Source of the DNA: Synergistaceae bacterium UBA5560
Lineage (GTDB): Bacteria; Synergistota; Synergistia; Synergistales; Aminiphilaceae
Length of the DNA stretch: 14,596 bases
Direction of reading: 5' to 3'
NCBI GenBank assembly: GCA_002425685.1
Contig: DIMS01000005.1
Location: forward strand, 1 to 14,596
The position numbers were made by a program, and so were the translations under genes. Numbering within the stretch: the stretch's first letter is position 1; each line of letters starts with the position of its first letter. The notes beneath the pieces are model-generated. The model was not told the DNA's origin, made no database searches, and saw only the letters and a program-made list of their open reading frames with translations. Positions 1 through 6,978 of this stretch are shown piece by piece.

Positions 1-313
1 CCCACTGAAGGGCGCTGATGGCGCAGGCCTTCACGCAGGCGCCGCAGGAGATGCAGCGTTCCTTCTCCAGCCTCACTCCTCCCTGGGGTTGTACCACCAG
101 CGCTCCCGTAGGGCAGGCGGCGGCGCAGTCCGGTTCGGCGCACCGCAGGCAGGTTCGGAGGGAAAAGGCCCCCTCCACGCCGGAATAGACCCGCACCCGC
201 AGGGCCGCCTTGTTGGTGCTTCCCGCCCTGCGGAAGGTGCGGCTGCAGGCGTACATGCAACTGAAGCACCCCACACACTGGTCCCGGTTCGCCACGGTCA
301 GTCTCTTGCTCAC
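1..313 (-). CDS. 4Fe-4S ferredoxin-type electron-transfer protein (3' end cut by the window edge)
   Basis: The first 104 codons are visible; the gene runs off the left edge. Translation begins MSKRLTVANRDQCVGC from a GTG preceded by the purine-rich Shine-Dalgarno GGAGAGGGGGA. Three cysteine clusters are seen: C13/C16/C19/C23, C55/C58/C63/C67 (CxxCxxxxCxxxC followed by Pro, as in DMSO-reductase-type ferredoxin subunits) and C87/C90/C93/C97 (CxxCxxCxxxC). This is the pattern of small multi-cluster proteins such as HydN-like subunits or partners of aldehyde:ferredoxin oxidoreductases, which pass electrons to or from a larger redox enzyme. There is no signal peptide, so it is probably cytoplasmic. 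Its redox partner would lie downstream, outside the window. The ferredoxin fold is secure; the specific partner is unknown. Confidence 0.85.
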   Translation of the reverse strand, partial: MSKRLTVANRDQCVGCFSCMYACSRTFRRAGSTNKAALRVRVYSGVEGAFSLRTCLRCAEPDCAAACPTGALVVQPQGGVRLEKERCISCGACVKACAISALQW

Positions 314-540
314 GCAAAGATCCCCCTCTCCGTTTCTGCCGCTTTTTTCCCTTCTGTTTTCTTCCGTTTTCGTCCGTTTGCCCTTCCGCCCCGTGCCGTA
401 CAGGACCGTTTTGTCGTGCGCGCCGTGCCCCGTTCCGCCCTGTTCCGATCCGTCTCGTGTCGATCCGCCGCCGATTTCCCTCGCGTTTGCGTCGCCACGG
501 AGCGAAAGGCCACACTTTCCCGTCTTTTCGACGGATTTCG

Positions 541-574
541 GAAATAAAGAAAGGAGCCCTTGAGAAAGGGCTCC
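541..574 (-). terminator. Intrinsic terminator or attenuator between the minus-strand promoter and the ferredoxin gene
   Basis: A 9-bp perfect stem (arms 553-561 and 566-574) closes a GAGA loop (plus strand). In the minus direction it is followed by TTTCTTTATTTC (552-541), a good U-tract. In the plus direction the following bases are not T-rich, so termination is mainly on the minus strand. No minus-strand protein gene ends here. The hairpin therefore either ends a very short RNA or attenuates the leader of the ferredoxin gene. A competing 5-bp pairing (571-575 with 589-593) would disrupt the stem. Confidence 0.6.
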
Positions 575-615
575 CGCTCTTCGTCTGGGGGAGTGGTGTG
601 ATCGTCCTTTGTTTG
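545..615 (-). ncRNA. Candidate short RNA or attenuated leader (about 70 nt)
   Basis: This is inferred only from the promoter at 622-650 and the terminator at 541-574 on the same strand. A transcript starting near 615 would end near 545. I recognise no aptamer, T-box or known small-RNA family in the roughly 40 bases before the terminator stem, and no leader peptide is obvious. It could be an independent sRNA or the terminated form of the ferredoxin leader. Confidence 0.3.
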
Positions 616-621
616 GATGCC

Positions 622-650
622 ATCCTAGGGGAACACCCGGAGAATGTCAA
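622..650 (-). promoter_or_regulatory. Sigma-70-type promoter, TTGACA-N17-TAGGAT
   Basis: Read on the minus strand, a perfect -35 hexamer TTGACA (650-645) is followed by exactly 17 bases and TAGGAT (627-622), a 4/6 match to the -10 consensus. The start of transcription would be near 615, pointing toward the ferredoxin gene whose GTG lies about 300 bases on. A hairpin terminator sits only about 40 bases past the predicted start. This is one of the best consensus promoters in the window. Confidence 0.6.
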
Positions 651-708
651 GAAGAACGGCTTTCCGTGGTTTGTCGTATACTGCATGGAAATGTTTGCGA
701 TTGTTCGA

Positions 709-742
709 AATGGCAATGGCAATGGAAATGGAAATGGAATGG
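709..742. repeat. Hexanucleotide tandem repeat (AATGGC/AATGGA)
   Basis: Two AATGGC units (709-720) are followed by three AATGGA units (721-738) and a partial ATGG. It lies in non-coding DNA. A six-base unit would not shift a reading frame, but none is believed to be used here. Confidence 0.9.
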
Positions 743-1121
743 TGCGCCTCTTTCGCTTTGGTCTCTGGACGAGGCGTGTGTCATCTGGCAAGATGAACGG
801 GTCCATTCCGCCGTGCACGCCGCCGCGGGCACGCCCCGGAAAACGCGGCGGGCGAGAGGGCTCGGCAACACGGACGATGGCAGCGGCTCGAAACGGCAAT
901 GGTGGTCTCCTTGGAGCGTTTCTGCCCAAAGGAAAGAACTTCCGGAGTGTGAGCCGGCTCCATCTCCGTTGCGTTTGACGTGGCAGTCCAAGGACGAAAA
1001 GAACGAAAGCGGCGACAGGAGCGGGGAAAAGCACGAAAAGCAGCGAAAAGAACGGGGGCTTGAACGGTCCTTGCGGAACGGTTTTCCGCCCCGGAGTCCA
1101 CTTTACGGAGGAGGTTCGCAC

Positions 1122-2720
1122 ATGTCCCAAAGCATCTTCAACCACGTGCTCGGTCCCGTTCTGCACGGGCCGTCCAGCTCGCACACCGCCGCGGCGTACC
1201 ACATCGCGGCGCTGGTGCGCTCCTTTCTGGGAGAAGAACCTGTGGAGGCGCACGTCGCCTTCGACGAAAACGGCTCCTGGGGGCAGGTGTACGCCCAGCA
1301 GGGGAGTGATCTCGCCTTCACCTGCGGCGTGCTGGGATGGCCCATCGACGACGGGCGGTTCTTCGAGGCGCTGGAGACGGCGCGCCGCCAGGGCGTGACC
1401 GTCGCGTTCGCCGTGACGACGCTGCCGGGAGCGGAGCACCCCAACGACATGGATGTGCGCTTTCGCGGGCGGAGCGGCGGTGAACTCCGATGTCGCGCCC
1501 GTTCCGTGGGAGGCGGAGCGGTGTTTCTCACCGAGATGGACGGACACCCCGTGCACCTTGAAGGAGATGCCCACGATGTAGTGGCTCTCGTGCCATCCCG
1601 GGAGTGCGCCCGGGCAGTGTGCGCCGCCTTGGGGCGGGACGGGGCGTGCCCCGGAGAGATGTCGCTCGCCGACGCGAAAGAGGGGGTGCACCTGGTCGTT
1701 TCCTGCCGCCGTGCGCCCTCGCCGGAAGTTCGGGCGGCTCTGAAGGCGCTCCTCGCGGAGGAGTGCGCCCGAAGCGGTTTCGCCGAAAGCGTGCTGCGCG
1801 TGGGAACTCCCGTCTTTTTCGTTCCCTCCGGAGAGCCTCTCTTCACCTCCGCGGCGGAGGCGGTCCGCCTTGCCGCGGAGCGGGGATGCGGACTCGGAGA
1901 GATCTCCCGGGCCTACGAGGCGCAGCTCCTCGGGCTTTCCGAGGAGGAAGTGACCGCCGAGATGACCCGCCGCTACCGGATCATGCGGGCTTCGGTGGAG
2001 CGGGGGCTCTGCACCGAGGGAGACCCCATGCGCCTTCTGGACCGCTCCGCGGGCAAGGTGCTCGCGGCGGAGCGGGAGGGGCGCCTCCCCCAGGGGGGGC
2101 TTCACACCCGGACGGCGGCCCGGGCGCTTGCGGCCATGCACGAGAACAGCGCCATGGGCGTGGTCGTGGCGGCGCCCACGGCGGGCTCCGCAGGGGTGCT
2201 GCCCGCGGTGGCGGTGACGCTCGAGGAAGAGTGGGGGCTTTCGGAGGAGCAGGTGGTACGGAGCCTCTTCGCTGCGTCGGGAGTGGGGCTGGTGGTGGCC
2301 CTGCGGGCCACCTTCGCCGCGGAGGTGGCGGGGTGCCAGGTGGAGATAGGCGCCGCCGGAGCGATGGCCGCGGCGGCGGTGGCGGATGCCTGGGGAGGAA
2401 GCGCGCAACTCGCCTGTGACGCCGCGGCGGTGGCGTTTCAGAACACCATGGGATCCATCTGTGACCCCGTGCAGGGGTGTGTGGAGATCCCCTGCCACAC
2501 CCGGAACGCCGTGGCCGCCGCGTCGGCCTTCGTCTGCGCGGATCTCGTCGCCGGAGGCTACGTCAATGCCGTTCCCCTGGACGAGACGGTGGACGCGGTG
2601 TACGCCGTGGGAACCATGCTTCCTGCGGAGCTGCGCTGCACCGCCCGGGGCGGGCTTTCTCTGTGTCCCTCCGCGCTCGCGCTGCCGATGCGTGATCTCA
2701 GGGCTTCGCGCCGGGAATGA
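1122..2720 (+). CDS. sdaA: L-serine ammonia-lyase (L-serine dehydratase), iron-sulfur dependent, fused beta-alpha chain
   Basis: This 532-residue enzyme deaminates L-serine to pyruvate and ammonia using a labile 4Fe-4S cluster; it is cytoplasmic. The start is the ATG after GGAGGAGG (1107-1114); longer in-frame starts give non-homologous sequence. Residues about 1-150 are the SDH beta domain with the GPSSSHT signature at 16-22. Residues about 250-520 are the alpha domain. Cluster ligands appear to be C405, C447 (SICDPV) and C458; as I recall it, the Legionella enzyme has ligands with the same 42- and 11-residue spacings. Residues about 150-225 form a linker domain of uncertain identity, possibly ACT-like. 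The chain ends ...ASRRE and has no C-terminal cysteine, unlike the Legionella-type enzyme, whose last Cys caps the cluster. No operon partner is seen. Confidence 0.95.
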   Translation: MSQSIFNHVLGPVLHGPSSSHTAAAYHIAALVRSFLGEEPVEAHVAFDENGSWGQVYAQQGSDLAFTCGVLGWPIDDGRFFEALETARRQGVTVAFAVTTLPGAEHPNDMDVRFRGRSGGELRCRARSVGGGAVFLTEMDGHPVHLEGDAHDVVALVPSRECARAVCAALGRDGACPGEMSLADAKEGVHLVVSCRRAPSPEVRAALKALLAEECARSGFAESVLRVGTPVFFVPSGEPLFTSAAEAVRLAAERGCGLGEISRAYEAQLLGLSEEEVTAEMTRRYRIMRASVERGLCTEGDPMRLLDRSAGKVLAAEREGRLPQGGLHTRTAARALAAMHENSAMGVVVAAPTAGSAGVLPAVAVTLEEEWGLSEEQVVRSLFAASGVGLVVALRATFAAEVAGCQVEIGAAGAMAAAAVADAWGGSAQLACDAAAVAFQNTMGSICDPVQGCVEIPCHTRNAVAAASAFVCADLVAGGYVNAVPLDETVDAVYAVGTMLPAELRCTARGGLSLCPSALALPMRDLRASRRE

Positions 2721-3672
2721 AGAGTTCGCTTCCCGCCACGACGGTCTCTCCCTGGAGGCCCGGATTCGCCCCCGCGATGGCCGATGTGGCGACGCCGTAG
2801 CGGGAGGCGATGGCGTTCAGGGATTCGCCGCTTTTCACGGTGTGGAAAATGCCGTTCCGGTCGGGAACGCGGAGCTTCATTCCCGGCTGGAGGCGGTTCG
2901 GGTCGGTGAGCGCGTTGGAGCCCAGCACGGTGGCGACGGTCACGCCGTATTTGGTAGCGATGGACCAGAGGGTTTCCCCCGCGGCGACAGTGTGGACGGT
3001 GGTGCGCGGCGCCCCCGGGCGGGCCGGAGCCTGCGCGGGCGTCTCGGTGCGCACGGGTTGGGCCATTCCAGGAGAGGAGGCGGCGCCTGCGGCGGTGGTT
3101 GTGGCCGCGGTCGGAGCGGAAGCGCTTCCCGCTGCAACGGGGACCCGCAGGACCTGACCTATCCGGATGGGATAGGGGGATTTCAACCCGTTTGCGTCCG
3201 CCAGAGCCTGCACGGTGGTGCCGTACCGGCGGGCGATCACGGACAGGGATTCTCCCGCCGCGACGGTGTGCTCCCGGAACGTCTGGGGGGAGGGTACCCG
3301 GGTCGGCGCGGCGGGACTTGTGCCGGAGCCGACCGGAACGGCCACGGCGCCCTCGGTGCTTGTGGCACCCGCCGGGGTGTCGCTTCCGCCGGCGGCGGAA
3401 GACCCTTCGCCTCCGGGGTGGGCTGCCTCCAGGGGCTGCGCCGCCGGATCCGCCGGGAAGGGAGCCTCGGTCGGTGCGGCGGGAGAGAGACTGTTAGAGA
3501 GCTTCGCCGGCAGTTCCGCCTTGGGGTGCAGGGAGAGGATGGCGAAGGAGAGAACGCCGATGACGGCGCCGAGGAGTACGATGCTCTTGAAGGTGCTCCG
3601 CCACTCGTCGCGGACCCGGTAGGCGCGGCTGAGCATGATATCGTCGTCCCGCTCACGCGATTTTCGGAACAT
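2698..3672 (-). CDS. Membrane-anchored protein with three LysM domains
   Basis: A 324-residue protein starting at the ATG at 3672 after GGAGGAAA; the open frame extends further upstream but has no homologous content. A single transmembrane segment lies at about residues 27-48, preceded by a basic N-terminus, so the rest should be outside the cytoplasmic membrane. An Ala/Pro/Ser-rich linker (about 50-130) leads to LysM1 (134-178). A second Ala/Thr/Pro linker follows, then LysM2 (226-270) and LysM3 (276-319), which ends just before the C-terminus. LysM modules bind the glycan of peptidoglycan. There is no peptidase, amidase or transglycosylase domain, so it probably tethers or scaffolds envelope components rather than cutting the wall. 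Its end overlaps the serine dehydratase gene tail to tail by 23 bases. A weak promoter candidate is TTGCGA-N19-TACTAT at 3925-3895. Confidence 0.9.
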   Translation of the reverse strand: MFRKSRERDDDIMLSRAYRVRDEWRSTFKSIVLLGAVIGVLSFAILSLHPKAELPAKLSNSLSPAAPTEAPFPADPAAQPLEAAHPGGEGSSAAGGSDTPAGATSTEGAVAVPVGSGTSPAAPTRVPSPQTFREHTVAAGESLSVIARRYGTTVQALADANGLKSPYPIRIGQVLRVPVAAGSASAPTAATTTAAGAASSPGMAQPVRTETPAQAPARPGAPRTTVHTVAAGETLWSIATKYGVTVATVLGSNALTDPNRLQPGMKLRVPDRNGIFHTVKSGESLNAIASRYGVATSAIAGANPGLQGETVVAGSELFIPGAKP

Positions 3673-4197
3673 GGTGGTTTCCTCCGTTTTCTCGTCTTCG
3701 ACGCGTTCTGCGTCCTCTCCGGCGGAGAAGGACGGAGCGTCGTGCCTTGGAAAAGATTTCCGGGAGACGTTCGTTCGAATGCGGCCGAACCGGGACCGGT
3801 CAGTTCCACCCGGCCAGGACCTGGGCAGAAAGAAGCGTTCCGGAGGGTTTCGGGGATTTTCCGGCAGCGTACGGCGTCTCTTTCTCAGAAGTACATAGTA
3901 CACCATTCGATCCGCCGCGTCGCAAGGGTCATTTTGCGGAAACGGTCCGGGTCGTGTCGTCGCTGACGAAGAAGAGGCGTGGAGGCGTGCAGTCTTTGCG
4001 GTGCCCGTTCCGGAAGTTCCGGAGCGGGCGGAAGAGAACGCGCCGTGGGAGATCCGTGGTGCGTCGCGGGACGCTTTGTGGACTGGTCGCTGCGAGAAGA
4101 CTTTTGTGTCGTGTACCGAGGGCGCTCTGGCGCGAGGGGATTTTTCGCGCCGTCGGACAACTGCCGCGGAATGACGCGGAGAGGAGTGGGACAGAAC
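3673..4197. other. Divergent intergenic region between the LysM and MFS genes
   Basis: About 525 bp with no credible gene. The LysM frame continues open on the minus strand and the MFS frame on the plus strand, but both extensions lack family resemblance. A weak minus-strand promoter (tcgcaa 3920-3925, atagta 3895-3900 as read on plus) may serve the LysM gene. A 7-bp hairpin (4129-4135 with 4145-4151, 9-base loop) lies in the MFS leader. It has no T-tract after it, so it is not an intrinsic terminator. Confidence 0.5.
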
Positions 4198-5502
4198 GTG
4201 GAGCAGGACAGGGAGTGTGTGAAAAAAAAGTATTCCCGGCGGTGGGCCATCTGGGGCATCATGGCCCTCGCCTTCATGGTGGTGTTCTTCCACCGGCTCG
4301 CGGTGGGGGTGGTGCGGGACGATCTCGTGGCGTCCTTCGGACTCTCCGACGGGGCGTTCGGCACGCTGGCGTCGATGTATTTTTTCGCCTACATGCTCAT
4401 GCAGATTCCCGTGGGCATGCTCGCGGACAGCCTCGGCGCACGGGTCATCGTCTCCGCGGGGGTGGCGCTCTCCGGCGTCGGGTCGCTGCTCTTCGCCTTC
4501 GCTCCCTCGGAGGCGTGGCTCTATCCGGCGCGCTTTCTCGTGGGGCTGAGCGTTGCCACGGTGTTCGTGTCCATCCTGAAGATCATCTCCCAATGGTTTC
4601 TTCCCGAGGAGTTCGCCACCATGACGGGGTACACGAACTTTCTCGGCAACCTGGGAGGGCTTCTCGCCCAGACGCCCCTGGCGTGGCTCGTGGTGCTCTT
4701 CACCTGGCGGGGCACCTTCGCGGGGATCGGGGTGTTCTCCCTGGTTCTGGCGTTCTGCTGTTACCGGATCATCCGGAACGCCCCCGAGGATGTGGGGTTG
4801 CCTCCGCTGGTCGAGGGAGGAGGCAAGGGCGGCGGCGCAAAGACTCTCCTGCCGGCCCTCGCGGAGGTTCTTCGGAGCCGTGGGCTCTTTGCCGCCTCCA
4901 TGGTGAACGCCATGTTCGTGGGGACCTATTTCGCCCTGGCCGGGGCCTGGGGCGTTCCCTTCCTCAAGGCCGTGTACGGCTTCGACAAGGCCCGGGCGGC
5001 GAACCACGTGGTGCTGCTCATTCTGGGGGCCATGTTCGGCGGCATCATCCTGGGGTGGCTCTCGGACCGCCTCGGCAGGCGGCGGCCCCCGATCCTCTTC
5101 TTCGGAGGGCTCTACCTCGTCCTGTGGGCGCTTCTGATCTTCTGGCCCGGAGGAAGGCTTCCCGAAGGAATCCTGAAACCCTACCTCTTCACCATGGGAT
5201 TTTCCTGCATGTCCTTCGCGATTTCCTTTGCGGTGGTGAAGGAGATCAACGCCCCCCGCTTCGCCGGCATGGCCGTGTCGGTGCTCAACGTGTGGGGATT
5301 TCTGAGCATGGCGCTTCTCTCTCCCGCAATCGGGGCGCTCCTGGATCGCTTCAGTGCTGGTGCGCCCCTGGAGATCGCCTATCAGCGGAGTTTCTGGGTC
5401 TGCTTTCTCGCGGTGGCGGCGGGGTTCGTCTGCGCGTTCTTCGTTCCGGAGACGCGGTGCAGAAACGTCTACGTTGCCAGTGTCTCGGCGCCTCCCCGAT
5501 AG
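4198..5502 (+). CDS. Major facilitator superfamily transporter
   Basis: A 434-residue, highly hydrophobic protein with the length and hydrophobic pattern of a 12-helix MFS permease of the inner membrane. The conserved loop 2-3 motif is present (GMLADSLGAR, residues 73-82), with its second-half counterpart GWLSDRLGRRR (286-296). A hydrophilic central loop (about 195-220) separates the two halves. I chose the GTG at 4198 because GGAGAGGAG lies 11 bases upstream and translation then leads quickly into helix 1. The ATG at 4171 and the GTG at 4219 are alternatives. Substrate cannot be told from sequence; the general look is of organic-anion or sugar-phosphate-type permeases, but no diagnostic residue was recognised. 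The stop lies 132 bases before the nitroreductase start. Confidence 0.92.
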   Translation: MEQDRECVKKKYSRRWAIWGIMALAFMVVFFHRLAVGVVRDDLVASFGLSDGAFGTLASMYFFAYMLMQIPVGMLADSLGARVIVSAGVALSGVGSLLFAFAPSEAWLYPARFLVGLSVATVFVSILKIISQWFLPEEFATMTGYTNFLGNLGGLLAQTPLAWLVVLFTWRGTFAGIGVFSLVLAFCCYRIIRNAPEDVGLPPLVEGGGKGGGAKTLLPALAEVLRSRGLFAASMVNAMFVGTYFALAGAWGVPFLKAVYGFDKARAANHVVLLILGAMFGGIILGWLSDRLGRRRPPILFFGGLYLVLWALLIFWPGGRLPEGILKPYLFTMGFSCMSFAISFAVVKEINAPRFAGMAVSVLNVWGFLSMALLSPAIGALLDRFSAGAPLEIAYQRSFWVCFLAVAAGFVCAFFVPETRCRNVYVASVSAPPR

Positions 5503-5634
5503 ATGAGGAGAACCGTTTCCGTTCGGGGCGTTTGCCGATCAGTGAAATGGCGTTTCGCCCCATCGGAACGGTCGGAGTATGATGCGCTGGAAGGCGAAGT
5601 GAAATTCGTATGCCGGATGAAGGAGGGGTTTTTC

Positions 5635-6189
5635 GTGAACGTAGTGCTCGAAACGATACGGAACAGAAGGAGTGTGCGGAAATATCTGCCCGGGCAGATC
5701 AAGGAGGTGGAGCTTCAGGCCATTCTCGAGGCGGGGACGTTTGCCCCGAGCGCGCACAACGATCAATCCTGGCATTTCACGGTGATCCAGAAGAAGGAAC
5801 TCCTCGACGAGCTGAGCCGAAAGACCATCGCTCTCATGGCGCAAAGTCCCCTGGAGTGGGTCCGGAAGATGGCCGCCCGGGAAGGGTACCATCTCTTCTA
5901 CAGCGCTCCCACGGTGATCGTGGTGTCCGGCAGAGATGACGCCATGTCGCCCCTGGTGGACTGCGCCGCCGCCATCCAGAACATGCTTCTCGCCGCCGAG
6001 GCCGTGGGTGTGGGGAGCTGCTGGAACGGTCTCGTCCGTCACCTCTTCGCGAAGAAGGAGGAGCTCGCTCCCCTGGGGCTGCCTTCGGGGTACACGCCGC
6101 ACTACGCGGTGAGCTTCGGATATCCCGACCCGAGCGTGCCCCTCGCCGCCCCCGCCCGCAAGGAGGGGACGGTGGCCTACATCCGGTGA
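5635..6189 (+). CDS. Nitroreductase-family FMN-dependent oxidoreductase
   Basis: A 184-residue protein, the short form of the nitroreductase fold, which works as an FMN-binding homodimer using NAD(P)H. Seen: the N-terminal RNRRSVRKY motif (9-17) that contacts FMN phosphate, TFAPSAHNDQSWHF (35-48), and the C-terminal core around D109 and VGVGSCWNG (124-132). The GTG at 5635 is chosen because AAGGAGGGG sits 6 bases before it. The ATG at 5617 would place that ribosome-binding site inside the gene. A possible -10 (TATGAT, 5578-5583) lies just upstream, without a convincing -35. The physiological substrate is unknown. It is followed at once by tag, so the two are probably co-transcribed. Confidence 0.92.
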   Translation: MNVVLETIRNRRSVRKYLPGQIKEVELQAILEAGTFAPSAHNDQSWHFTVIQKKELLDELSRKTIALMAQSPLEWVRKMAAREGYHLFYSAPTVIVVSGRDDAMSPLVDCAAAIQNMLLAAEAVGVGSCWNGLVRHLFAKKEELAPLGLPSGYTPHYAVSFGYPDPSVPLAAPARKEGTVAYIR

Positions 6190-6200
6190 GGGAGGGCGTT

Positions 6201-6812
6201 GTGGCGCCGGAGCGCGTGCGCTGCCCCTGGGCAGGAAGCGACCCGCTTTACCGGACCTATCACGACCGGGAGTGGGGTGTTCCCGTCACGGAGGACCGCC
6301 TCCTCTTCGAGTTTCTTCTCCTCGAGGGCGCCCAGGCGGGGCTGTCCTGGATCACCATTCTGCGCAAGCGGGAGGGGTACCGGAGGACCTTCGCGGGATT
6401 CGACCCGCAGGAGGTGGCCCGCTGGGGCGAGGAGCGGATGGAGACAATTCTCGCCGATCCCGATGCGGGCATCGTGCGGAACCGCAGCAAGGTGCGGGGT
6501 GCTCTGGCCAACGCACGGGCCTTCTGCGCCGTGCAGGCGGAGTTCGGCTCCTTCGCTGCCTACATGTGGCGCTTCGTCGAGGGAGTCCCGATCACGAACA
6601 GGTGGGAGCGCAACGAGGACATTCCCGCCGTCACGCCCCTGGCGGAGCGCTTCAGCAGGGATCTCAAAGCCCGGGGGTTTTCCTTCGTGGGACCGACCAT
6701 CTGCTATGCCCACATGCAGGCCGTGGGCATGGTGAACGATCACCTGGTGTCCTGTTTCCGCCACGCCGAGGTGGCGGCCCTTGCGGACGGGGTGGCGCGC
6801 CGCCTCCTCTGA
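6201..6812 (+). CDS. tag: DNA-3-methyladenine glycosylase I
   Basis: A 203-residue base-excision repair enzyme that removes 3-methyladenine from alkylated DNA. By comparison with E. coli Tag, the zinc ligands are C8, H21, H181 and C185, with spacings identical to the E. coli set (13 and 4). The putative catalytic or base-recognition glutamate is E42 in LLLEGAQAGLSW. FVGPTICYAHMQA (162-174) and VNDH (178-181) are further family hallmarks. I chose the GTG at 6201 because AGGGAGGG lies a few bases before it. A GTG at 6186 overlaps the nitroreductase stop by 4 bases but has no ribosome-binding site at normal distance. Either way translation is probably coupled to the upstream gene. Confidence 0.96.
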   Translation: MAPERVRCPWAGSDPLYRTYHDREWGVPVTEDRLLFEFLLLEGAQAGLSWITILRKREGYRRTFAGFDPQEVARWGEERMETILADPDAGIVRNRSKVRGALANARAFCAVQAEFGSFAAYMWRFVEGVPITNRWERNEDIPAVTPLAERFSRDLKARGFSFVGPTICYAHMQAVGMVNDHLVSCFRHAEVAALADGVARRLL

Positions 6813-6978
6813 CTGCGAGGACGTGCGAGAGGCCGGAGAGAGAAGCCCGGAGGCAAGGAATCGCCCCTCTGCGGGGACTCGCGGTGCACCGGGCGAGGAC
6901 GAAGGACGTGTGCGTGCGCGGAAGGCTTTCGCGGAAGCGTGCGGGTGATGCATGCCGCCGGGGTCGGAGCGGGCTCCG

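Larger units (their letters stand above)
314..1121. other. Intergenic region of about 800 bp between the divergent ferredoxin and serine dehydratase genes
   Basis: No credible protein gene is seen. Open frames here give low-complexity translations with no family resemblance and no good start signal. The region holds a minus-strand promoter (622-650), a hairpin terminator (541-574) and a hexanucleotide microsatellite (709-742). A pyrimidine-rich tract at about 328-400 and a GAAAA-rich tract at about 985-1055 are both purine-rich in the transcribed sense of the gene they precede. The best plus-strand promoter for the dehydratase I could find is TTGACG at 975-980, which lacks a good -10, so that promoter remains unidentified. 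Confidence 0.6.

Noticed and set aside
609..1121. In-frame 171-codon extension before the serine dehydratase
   Set aside because: The translation is low-complexity (for example a WQWQWKWKW stretch from the microsatellite) and the strong ribosome-binding site at 1107-1114 plus the conserved N-terminus fix the start at 1122.
3979..4197. 73-codon N-terminal extension of the MFS transporter
   Set aside because: Hydrophilic, Cys- and Arg-rich sequence atypical of MFS N-termini, with a better-placed start at 4198.
3673..5007. Long upstream extension of the LysM reading frame on the minus strand
   Set aside because: It runs antisense through the MFS gene, resembles no protein, and the LysM start at 3672 has a clear ribosome-binding site followed by a membrane anchor.
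3747..5582. 611-codon plus-strand frame overlapping the MFS gene
   Set aside because: Arg/Gly/Pro-rich shadow frame typical of GC-rich DNA; the MFS frame has the membrane helices and motifs.
6813..6978. Possible bidirectional terminator between tag and the DUF2156 gene
   Set aside because: A 7-bp hairpin (6917-6923 with 6927-6933) exists, but its 3-base loop and lack of a T-tract do not support intrinsic termination.
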